Shown here one piece after another: positions 1-5,634 of a DNA stretch of 5,634 nucleotides (the stretch's first letter is position 1; each line of letters begins with the position of its first letter). The stretch covers positions 1 to 5,634 of the forward strand of contig CAMGDO010000072.1 in NCBI GenBank assembly GCA_946042585.1, read 5' to 3'. The stretch comes from an uncultured Clostridia bacterium. GTDB lineage: Bacteria > Bacillota > Clostridia > Christensenellales > Aristaeellaceae. The notes under the pieces are model-generated. The model was given only the letters and a program-made list of their open reading frames with translations, had not been told where the DNA came from and did no database searches. Made by a program: the position numbers and the translations under genes.

Positions 1-45
1 ACACCTAAGCCTTCGTCGGCAGCGTCAGATGTGTATAAGAGACAG
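1..45 (+). other. Illumina Nextera i5 adapter (artifact)
   Basis: This is synthetic sequence, not genome. Bases 13-45 match the 33-base Nextera read-1 transposase adapter: the TCGTCGGCAGCGTC part at 13-26, then the 19-base mosaic end AGATGTGTATAAGAGACAG at 27-45. Bases 5-12 (CTAAGCCT) equal the Nextera i5 index S508/N508, and bases 1-4 (ACAC) are the end of the P5 primer. All parts are in the order of a finished library molecule, so chance similarity is not credible. The host genome begins at base 46. Nothing in 1-45 should be annotated biologically. Confidence 0.98.
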
Positions 46-143
46 GCACAGGGGCTGCCAATGGTCATGGCGTCTTTGAATATGCCGCGATCGAAGATAT
101 GGAAAAAATGGTTGACGTATTGATCACGCTGGTGAGCGCTTAA
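46..143 (+). CDS. pepT: PepT-like M20 peptidase, C-terminal end only
   Basis: Partial gene: only the last 31 codons (48-140) and the TAA at 141-143 are present, because the contig breaks at the adapter junction. The translation begins TGAANGHGVFEY and continues with a DMEKMVDVL segment. This fits the end of peptidase T (tripeptide aminopeptidase, zinc M20 family), where a TGG-N-HG-x-x-E-[YF] segment carries a metal-ligand histidine and is followed by a SMEKAV-type last helix. PepT is a cytoplasmic enzyme that removes the N-terminal residue of tripeptides. The family match is from memory of the motif and the fragment is short, so another M20 peptidase is possible. A strong terminator begins 3 bases after the stop. 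Confidence 0.6.
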
Positions 144-146
144 GAA

Positions 147-180
147 AAAGCCTGTGCGGGAACAATCCCGTACAGGCTTT
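147..180. terminator. Bidirectional intrinsic terminator
   Basis: A 15-base-pair stem (147-161 with 166-180, one G-U pair) closes an ACAA loop. The arm reads AAAGCCTGTGCGGGA. On the plus strand the stem runs into TTTCTTTA, ending the pepT-like transcript. On the minus strand it runs into TTTTTCTT and lies 2 bases past the TAA of the phasin-like gene, so it also ends the leftward operon. This placement between converging genes is typical of a shared terminator. Confidence 0.9.
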
Positions 181-182
181 CT

Positions 183-467
183 TTATGTGGCGGGTTTCGG
201 ATGGGGCGCGGTGGACGCATCGCCGGAATGGCTGGCAAGCGAGTCAAGCGCATCGTCCATATTTCTGCATTTGCATTCGTCGCGCTGCTTCTTCTGCTGT
301 TCCTTGTTTCGTCGCGCTGCTTGCCTGCTCGCAGAAATACGACTGGCAGCTTTTTCACCGCGTTTTTCCAGCATGTCAATCGCATTGACGGCCTTTTCGG
401 CGGAAAAATCAGCCAGACCAACGCAGACCATCAGCATTTTGCGGGCGCCCTTGCATAGCTTTTCCAT
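183..467 (-). CDS. Small phasin-like protein, hypothetical
   Basis: A 94-residue protein in two parts. Residues 1-40 form a predicted amphipathic helix (KMLMVCVGLADFSAEKAVN, then a charged stretch ending EKRGEKAA). This resembles the short Firmicutes proteins annotated as phasin family or polyhydroxyalkanoate-regulator-like, which share a GLA-[ST]-x-EKA core followed by a charged helix. Residues 41-70 are very basic and Gln-rich with a CKC pair (65-67), and the tail is Ser/Ala/Pro-rich and probably disordered. The start is uncertain. ATG at 467 lies 12 bases after AAAGGAG. An in-frame TTG at 479 would add four residues but abuts that site directly. It is the last gene of the leftward operon, 78 bases after rmuC and 2 bases before a terminator. 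Its function is unknown; the phasin similarity is weak and does not imply polymer storage. Confidence 0.6.
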   Translation of the reverse strand: MEKLCKGARKMLMVCVGLADFSAEKAVNAIDMLEKRGEKAASRISASRQAARRNKEQQKKQRDECKCRNMDDALDSLASHSGDASTAPHPKPAT

Positions 468-477
468 TTCAGATATC

Positions 478-493
478 AACTCCTTTCGGAGTT
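478..493 (-). promoter_or_regulatory. GAAA-loop hairpin covering the phasin-like RBS
   Basis: A perfect inverted repeat: on the minus strand AACTCC, loop GAAA, GGAGTT. The loop is a GNRA tetraloop, which is unusually stable in RNA. The only good ribosome binding site for the downstream phasin-like gene, AAAGGAG (486 to 480), lies in the loop and 3' arm, so folding would hide it. There is no T-run after the stem, so this is not a terminator. It may tune translation or protect the 3' end of an rmuC message. The six-pair stem is short enough to arise by chance. Confidence 0.4.
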
Positions 494-545
494 ATTATGT
501 CGAAACGGCGTAGAAAGTTGCGCGAAAAGCAAGCGAATATTTCCG

Positions 546-1883
546 TCAGTTTCTGTCACTTTTGTCCTGAAGCATGCTGGCAGCCTGCGAAGCATTCAGC
601 GCTTCCACATCGCGCAGGCGGCGATTGATGGCACGCGTGCGCACGGACGCCTGTTCGATGGATTCGCCGGCCTGACGCAGCCGCTGCTGCGTCTGATCCA
701 AAAGGTCACTGAAGCGGCTGAACTCGGTTTTGACAGCCCCCAGAAGCTGCCATACCTCCGCAGAACGCTGCTCGATTGCAAGCGTGCGGAATCCCAGCTG
801 CAGGCTGTTGAGGAGTGCTGCGAGGGTTGACGGCCCGGCGATCATCACTCGATGCTTCTGCTGGATTTCTTCGATCATGCCGCTGCAGCGCAATGCCTCT
901 GCATAAAGCCCTTCGGTAGGTAAAAACATGATGGCAAAGTCTGTGGTATACGGAGGGCAGATATATTTGCTTGAAATTCGTTTTGCTTCGTTCCGAATGG
1001 CGGCCTGAAGGTCTGCGGTGGCGTCGTTTACCTGCGATGGATCGTTGGTATCAACCGCGGCAAGAAGGCGCTCATAGGTCGCCACGGGGAATTTGGAGTC
1101 AATGGGCAGAAATACCGGCTGGTTTTCTTCGTGACCGGGAAGAATGATGGCAAATTCGACGCGCTCGCGGGAATGCGGCACAACGGACACATTTTCTGCA
1201 TATTGGCTGGGGGCAAGGATTTGCTCAAGCAGCGCGCCAAGCTGGACTTCGCCCCAGATGCCGCGGGTTTTCACGTTGGTCAGCACGCGCTTGAGGTCGC
1301 CAACCCCTGCAGCGAGCGTCTGCATTTCGCCAAGTCCTTTGTATACCTGTTCCAGGCGGTCATTTACAAGCGAAAAGCTTTCGCCAAGACGGCGATTGAG
1401 CGTTTCATGCAGCTTTTCATCCACGGTCAGCCGCATCTTCTCCAGCTTTTCGGCATTGTCCTTCTGCATTTTGTCCATGCTTTCAGCAAGCGATGCACGC
1501 AGGCTTTCGGTTCGCTGGTCAAGGCGCATGAGCTTCTCATCCAGCATAGCGGACATGCGATGAAGGCGAGTTTCCTGCGACTGCCCGTATGTATCCAGCC
1601 GACTGCCCAGAGCGGTCAGATGCTGATCCATCATCCGGGCGGATTCGCTGGCGGCAGCATTTGCTGCGGCCTGCTGCCGGGATATTTCATCCCGAAGCCG
1701 GCTTTCGAGGGTGCGCAGATTCTGCGCCTCTTCGTCTGAAAGCTGGCGTAGCTGGCGCGAAACAACGCGTTCCTGCCGTTTCAGGCGGATAAGCAATGCA
1801 ATAAGCAGCGCGCCGCATACGAAAAGCAGCGCGCATAGCAGGAGAATCATGAAACTGGTGTATTGATTGAGTGCATCAGGCAT
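546..1883 (-). CDS. rmuC: DNA recombination protein RmuC
   Basis: A 445-residue protein, close to the usual RmuC length (about 475 in E. coli). Residues 11-33 form one membrane segment with a short N-terminus before it. Residues 36-200 are a long charged, Gln-rich coiled coil. The conserved RmuC domain follows: TRGIWGEVQLGALLEQIL (206-223), IDSKFP (261-266), PPYTTDFAIMFLPTEGLYAE (310-329) and AGPSTLAALLNSLQLGFRTL (349-368). E212 with D262 and K264 fits the PD-(D/E)XK-like nuclease core proposed for the family. RmuC limits recombination at short inverted repeats in E. coli; its biochemical activity is poorly defined. The ATG at 1883 overlaps the tdk stop by 8 bases, with a TAGGA-type ribosome site inside the end of tdk, suggesting coupled translation. 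The next gene lies beyond a 78-base gap. Confidence 0.95.
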   Translation of the reverse strand: MPDALNQYTSFMILLLCALLFVCGALLIALLIRLKRQERVVSRQLRQLSDEEAQNLRTLESRLRDEISRQQAAANAAASESARMMDQHLTALGSRLDTYGQSQETRLHRMSAMLDEKLMRLDQRTESLRASLAESMDKMQKDNAEKLEKMRLTVDEKLHETLNRRLGESFSLVNDRLEQVYKGLGEMQTLAAGVGDLKRVLTNVKTRGIWGEVQLGALLEQILAPSQYAENVSVVPHSRERVEFAIILPGHEENQPVFLPIDSKFPVATYERLLAAVDTNDPSQVNDATADLQAAIRNEAKRISSKYICPPYTTDFAIMFLPTEGLYAEALRCSGMIEEIQQKHRVMIAGPSTLAALLNSLQLGFRTLAIEQRSAEVWQLLGAVKTEFSRFSDLLDQTQQRLRQAGESIEQASVRTRAINRRLRDVEALNASQAASMLQDKSDRN

Positions 1884-2466
1884 GGGATTTTCCTATTCTC
1901 CAGTGATAATAGCAAAGGCCGACATAACGGATGGCTTGCTGATTGTCGATAAGCACCTGCTCGCCATGCTTGATGACCGTGCCATTGGCATCCACACGGG
2001 CATTCATAGTGGCCTTTGAGCCGCACCAGCACAGTCCGCCGGGCACCTCGCTGATTTCCTCAGCCAGCCGCATCAGCGCAGCGGAACCGGGAAAGAAATT
2101 GCCCAGAAAATCGGTTTTCAGACCGTAGCAATAGAACTCATGCTCATCAGACATATCGGCAATTTCCTGCACCTGTGCTTCGGTCAGGAATTGTGCTTCA
2201 TCAACAAAAACGAAAGGGAAGGTATTGTGACCGTGACGGACAGCCAGCCAGCTGAGCTGTTCACGAACGCTGCTGCCTGCATCCAGCACAATATCAGCGG
2301 CTGCCTGCAGCCCCACGCGGGAATACACCGTGACGGCGTCAATGCGCGTGTCAATCGCAGGCTTGATCAGCGCGACTCTTCGTCCAAGCTGGAGATAGTT
2401 GTGACGCTGCATCAGCAGCATGGCGGATTTGCTGGAACCCATGACGCCATAGAAAAAATGCAGCAT
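1876..2466 (-). CDS. tdk: Thymidine kinase (type II)
   Basis: A 196-residue cytoplasmic enzyme that phosphorylates thymidine with ATP to dTMP in the pyrimidine salvage pathway. It is full length for the TK1-like (type II) family. The P-loop is GVMGSSKS (7-14), the catalytic base is E90 in FVDEAQFL (87-94), and CYGLKTDFLGNFFPGS (113-128) is the conserved substrate-side segment. The zinc site is C146, C148, C185 and H188, a C-x-C plus C-x-x-H arrangement as in E. coli Tdk. RYVGLCYYH near the end belongs to the thymidine-binding lasso region. One oddity: the P-loop has Ser where Gly usually precedes the lysine. The start at 2466 shares one base with the recR stop (TAATG) and has GGGAG five bases upstream (2472-2476). 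The stop overlaps rmuC. It is the third gene of the operon. Confidence 0.96.
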   Translation of the reverse strand: MLHFFYGVMGSSKSAMLLMQRHNYLQLGRRVALIKPAIDTRIDAVTVYSRVGLQAAADIVLDAGSSVREQLSWLAVRHGHNTFPFVFVDEAQFLTEAQVQEIADMSDEHEFYCYGLKTDFLGNFFPGSAALMRLAEEISEVPGGLCWCGSKATMNARVDANGTVIKHGEQVLIDNQQAIRYVGLCYYHWRIGKSHA

Positions 2467-3065
2467 TACAGCTCCCGCCTGCCTTCCATTGCTTTGGACA
2501 AAGTGATTTCGTCAGCATATTCCAGATCGCTGCCAACAGGAACGCCGTGCGCGATTCGTGTGACGCGAATGCCCATGGCTTTAATCAGCTTGGCGATATA
2601 TGCAGCCGTTGCTTCGCCTTCAATATCGGGATTGGTGGCCAGAATGACCTCATTGACCTGCTCGCTGGCAAGACGGGCAAGCAGCTCACGAATGTGAATA
2701 TCTTCTGGGCCTATGCCGTTCATCGGAGAGAGTGCGCCATGCAGAACATGATAACGGCCCTGATAATCGCGCATGCGCTCCATAGCGGCTACATCGCGGG
2801 GGTCTCGCACCACGCAGATCTGACCATTCTTTCGCTTGTCATCGGCGCAGACGGAGCAAATCTCGTTTTGCGTGTAGTTGCCGCAGATGGAGCAGAAACG
2901 CACCGCCTTACGCCCCTGCCAGATGGCGGCGGCAAGGTCGTGAACATCCTGCTCAGGCATACCCGCAATATGATAGGCCAGACGCTGAGCGCTTTTCTGG
3001 CCGATGCCGGGCAAACGGGCAAGCTGCGCGGCGATGCGGGCGATGGGCTCGACTGTGCTGCTCAT
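2466..3065 (-). CDS. recR: Recombination mediator protein RecR
   Basis: A 199-residue protein of exactly the usual RecR length. It contains a helix-hairpin-helix region (residues 10-30, with LPGIGQKSAQRLA), a four-cysteine zinc finger (C58, C61, C70, C73), a Toprim domain (ICVVRDPRDV at 83-92, then LHGALSPMNGIGPEDI) and a conserved EVILATNPDIEGEATA stretch in the C-terminal third. RecR works with RecO (and RecF) to load RecA onto SSB-coated single-stranded DNA at gaps, in the cytoplasm. All key motifs are intact. The gene starts inside the ybaB stop (TGATG, sharing base 3065) and ends inside the tdk start (TAATG). Only a weak GGCGG precedes its start, so it probably depends on ribosomes finishing ybaB. 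Confidence 0.98.
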   Translation of the reverse strand: MSSTVEPIARIAAQLARLPGIGQKSAQRLAYHIAGMPEQDVHDLAAAIWQGRKAVRFCSICGNYTQNEICSVCADDKRKNGQICVVRDPRDVAAMERMRDYQGRYHVLHGALSPMNGIGPEDIHIRELLARLASEQVNEVILATNPDIEGEATAAYIAKLIKAMGIRVTRIAHGVPVGSDLEYADEITLSKAMEGRREL

Positions 3066-3403
3066 CAGAACATGCCGCCCATGCCCTTGGGCGCCATGGA
3101 GCTCATGGTCTTTTCGCGGTTTTCTTCACCGGCGCGCAGCGCTTCGTTGACAGCTGCCATCACCATGTCCTGCAGCATTTCCACATCATCAGGGTCCACT
3201 GCTTCGGGCTTGATGGTGAGGGAGAGCACCTCCCGCTTTCCGCTGACCTTGCAGGTGACCATGCCGCCACCGGCAGATGCTTCATACTCCATGGCATCCA
3301 GTTCTTCCTGAGCTTTTTCCATCTGCTGCTGCATTTTCTGCGCCTGACGCATGAGCTGCTGCATATTGGGACCGCCAAAACCGCCAAACTGATTACGAGC
3401 CAT
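3065..3403 (-). CDS. ybaB: YbaB/EbfC family nucleoid-associated protein
   Basis: A 112-residue small DNA-binding protein that forms dimers and coats DNA; it is the classic partner gene of recR. A Gly/Phe-rich start ([14 protein letters not shown]) is followed by a Gln/Met-rich helix ([23 protein letters not shown]), the core with [20 protein letters not shown], the [16 protein letters not shown] segment and a Met/Gly tail. ATG at 3403 was chosen because GGAGGAA lies 7 bases upstream and the protein then begins as YbaB proteins do. An in-frame ATG at 3442 would add 13 unrelated residues and lies upstream of that ribosome site. It is the first gene of the operon, with a promoter upstream. dnaX, which often precedes ybaB-recR, is not here. 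Deep conservation supports the call, though its precise role is not settled. Confidence 0.95.
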   Translation of the reverse strand: MARNQFGGFGGPNMQQLMRQAQKMQQQMEKAQEELDAMEYEASAGGGMVTCKVSGKREVLSLTIKPEAVDPDDVEMLQDMVMAAVNEALRAGEENREKTMSSMAPKGMGGMF

Positions 3404-3410
3404 AATTTGA

Positions 3411-3417
3411 TTCCTCC
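3411..3417 (-). promoter_or_regulatory. Ribosome binding site of ybaB
   Basis: GGAGGAA on the minus strand, 7 bases before ATG at 3403. It is the strongest ribosome site in the window and fixes the ybaB start, ruling out the longer reading from 3442. Confidence 0.9.
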
Positions 3418-3426
3418 ATATATCGC

Positions 3427-3441
3427 TGCGGCACAGCCGCA
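3427..3441 (-). other. Short hairpin in the ybaB 5' leader
   Basis: A perfect 6-pair stem, TGCGGC and GCCGCA around a 3-base loop, lies between the predicted ybaB transcription start (about 3449) and its ribosome site. There is no following T-run, so it is not a terminator. It may stabilise the leader or may simply be chance; no known riboswitch class is recognisable in so short a leader. Confidence 0.35.
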
Positions 3442-3455
3442 TGTCTATTCAGCTT

Positions 3456-3484
3456 ACTATACCATATTTTGCGTCCGCTTGCAA
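3456..3484 (-). promoter_or_regulatory. Sigma-A type promoter for ybaB-recR-tdk-rmuC operon
   Basis: On the minus strand the -35 box TTGCAA (3479-3484, 4 of 6 consensus) and the -10 box TATAGT (3456-3461, 5 of 6) are separated by exactly 17 bases. The bases before the -10 are TGG, giving an extended -10 (TGnTATAGT). The predicted start is near 3449, leaving a leader of about 45 bases before the ybaB ATG. The position immediately upstream of the first gene supports it. Confidence 0.75.
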
Positions 3485-3508
3485 TGAAAACCCACATTTT
3501 GTCTGAAT

Positions 3509-3538
3509 TTGTCCGCTCAAAGCACGCGCCCATATATG
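3509..3538 (+). promoter_or_regulatory. Possible promoter for the ZIP transporter gene
   Basis: TTGTCC (3509-3514) could be a -35 box, with CATATA (16-base spacer) or TATATG (18-base spacer, 3533-3538) as a -10. Both are imperfect matches. A start near 3545 would place the 3549 ATG almost at the transcript end, which agrees with initiation at 3579. No clear metal-regulator operator is visible. Confidence 0.3.
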
Positions 3539-3578
3539 CTCTCATAGGATGCAAAAAACGGGAAGCGGGGATTCAACG

Positions 3579-4361
3579 ATGCTGGAGCACTTTTTTCGAT
3601 GCTCATATACGCTGCAGGCGTTGATTGCAACCATGTTTACATGGAGCATGACGGCTCTCGGCGCGGCAGTGGTTTTTCTTTTCAGAAAGGTTAACAGAAA
3701 TCTATTGGACGGAACGCTCGGATTCGCAGCCGGAGTGATGACGGCAGCTTCTTTCTGGTCACTTTTGGATCCGGCTATTTCCATGGCGGAAGAAATGAAT
3801 ATGAATGTATTGCTTACGGTTGTGCCGGGTTTTCTGATGGGAGGAGTGCTGCTGGCAGCAACAGAGTGCCTGAGCACAAGACTGCGCAGCGGGGAGGCAA
3901 AGAACAGAAGCATGATGCTGATTGCCTCCATCACGCTGCACAATATCCCCGAAGGTTTATCGGTGGGGGTAGCCTATGGCGCGCTGGCATATGGTTTGGA
4001 GGGCGCGACGCTGATGGGTGCTTGCATGATCGCGCTGGGAATTGGTCTGCAAAATCTACCGGAAGGGGCGGCGGTGAGCATGCCGCTAATTCGCGAGGGT
4101 TATACCCGCAAACGGGCGTTTTTTATGGGGCAATTAAGTGGAGCGGTGGAACCGGCAGCAGGCGTGCTGGGCGCTGTGCTGGCGTTGCAAACTCGCTTGG
4201 TGCTTCCGTGGCTGCTTGCCTTTTCATCGGGAGCCATGATCTATGTGGTGATGGAAGAGCTGATTCCCGAAAGCATGCTCAATAAAAATCAAAAATGGAT
4301 TGCGCTGTGCGTAATGGCTGGCTTTGCATTGATGATGGCGCTGGATGTGGGGCTTTCTTAA
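3579..4361 (+). CDS. ZIP family divalent metal transporter (GufA/ZupT-like)
   Basis: A 260-residue membrane protein with about eight hydrophobic segments, the usual size for bacterial ZIP transporters. These bring zinc and sometimes iron, manganese or other divalent metals into the cytoplasm. The metal-site motifs are HNIPEG (121-126) and QNLPEG (158-163) in the central paired helices. GAVEP (189-193, with E191) follows, then EELIPES (226-232). Gln instead of His in the second motif is typical of the GufA branch rather than E. coli ZupT, so I give no gene symbol. The start at 3579 has GGGG 8 bases upstream (3567-3570). An in-frame ATG at 3549 has no well-spaced ribosome site and would add a polar lead. 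The gene stands alone, diverging from the ybaB operon and converging on tgt. The exact metal cannot be told from sequence. Confidence 0.93.
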   Translation: MLEHFFRCSYTLQALIATMFTWSMTALGAAVVFLFRKVNRNLLDGTLGFAAGVMTAASFWSLLDPAISMAEEMNMNVLLTVVPGFLMGGVLLAATECLSTRLRSGEAKNRSMMLIASITLHNIPEGLSVGVAYGALAYGLEGATLMGACMIALGIGLQNLPEGAAVSMPLIREGYTRKRAFFMGQLSGAVEPAAGVLGAVLALQTRLVLPWLLAFSSGAMIYVVMEELIPESMLNKNQKWIALCVMAGFALMMALDVGLS

Positions 4362-4378
4362 GAGAAAAGCACCAATAA

Positions 4379-4413
4379 AACTGCCCGGAAAGCATGCGCT
4401 ATTCCGGGCAGTT
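4379..4413 (-). terminator. Intrinsic terminator of tgt, shared weakly with the ZIP gene
   Basis: A perfect 12-pair stem: AACTGCCCGGAA (4379-4390) with TTCCGGGCAGTT (4402-4413). The stem extends inward by an AGC/GCT pairing with one bulged A. On the minus strand it is followed by TTTTATT, so it ends the tgt transcript 14 bases after its stop. On the plus strand the tail is TTACTGTTTG, a poorer U-run, so termination of the ZIP gene may be less efficient. It fills most of the 65-base gap between the converging genes. Confidence 0.85.
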
Positions 4414-4426
4414 ACTGTTTGCTGTA

Positions 4427-5634
<1,208 letters not shown>

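Noticed and set aside
478..493. The inverted repeat as a terminator between rmuC and the phasin-like gene
   Set aside because: The stem has only six pairs and no T-run follows on either strand.
497..628. A 43-codon plus-strand frame starting MSKRRRKLREK with GGAG five bases upstream
   Set aside because: Its second half runs antisense through the conserved 3' end of rmuC, the later residues look like random reverse-frame translation, and the GGAG comes from the symmetric hairpin at 478-493. The basic start is eye-catching, but I see no support beyond that.
1131..1739. A 202-codon plus-strand open frame opposite rmuC
   Set aside because: It lies wholly within the antisense of the RmuC coiled-coil and core regions, with no family signal.
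2547..3311. A 254-codon plus-strand open frame opposite recR and ybaB
   Set aside because: The opposite strand encodes two unmistakable conserved proteins, the antisense product has no recognisable motif, and moderately GC-rich genes often leave such open frames on the other strand.
3404..3442. A longer ybaB start at 3442
   Set aside because: It lies upstream of the strong GGAGGAA site, would be read through it, and adds 13 residues not seen in YbaB proteins.
3549..3578. An upstream ATG for the ZIP transporter
   Set aside because: No properly spaced ribosome site precedes it, the added ten residues are polar, and the candidate promoter would start the transcript almost on it.

Overview
The window looks like the end of a draft-assembly contig from a bacterium, most likely a Bacillota (Clostridia-like) organism of moderately high GC (mid-50s percent by eye, not counted). 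This rests on the strong GGAGG-type ribosome binding site, the ybaB-recR pair, a short phasin-like protein of a kind seen in Firmicutes, a GufA-type ZIP transporter, and closely packed genes with hairpin terminators. The lineage call is an inference. Bases 1-45 are not genomic: they are an Illumina Nextera i5 adapter with its index and the transposon mosaic end, so real sequence starts at about 46.

Layout: 46-143 (+) is the last 31 codons of a PepT-like M20 peptidase. A strong bidirectional terminator (147-180) separates it from a leftward operon, read on the minus strand from about 3450 down to 183: ybaB, recR, tdk, rmuC and a small phasin-like gene. The first four are joined by overlapping stop and start codons (TGATG, TAATG, then an 8-base overlap). 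A good extended -10 promoter (3456-3484) drives the operon. Diverging from it, at 3579-4361 (+), is a monocistronic ZIP-family metal transporter. It converges on tgt (4427-5554, -), with a long perfect hairpin at 4379-4413 between them. The last 72 bases hold the C-terminal end of an unidentified gene just upstream of tgt on the minus strand.

Functionally the operon groups DNA repair and maintenance (RecR with its usual neighbour YbaB, and RmuC, a predicted PD-(D/E)XK-like protein that limits inversions) with thymidine salvage (Tdk). Tgt inserts the queuosine precursor into tRNA, and the ZIP protein moves divalent metal across the membrane. These are ordinary housekeeping genes. I see no defence system, mobile element, CRISPR array, RNA gene or novel multi-gene system. 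The points worth a second look are the adapter, a GAAA-loop hairpin over a ribosome binding site, a small unusual phasin-like gene, and substitutions at normally conserved positions in Tgt and Tdk.
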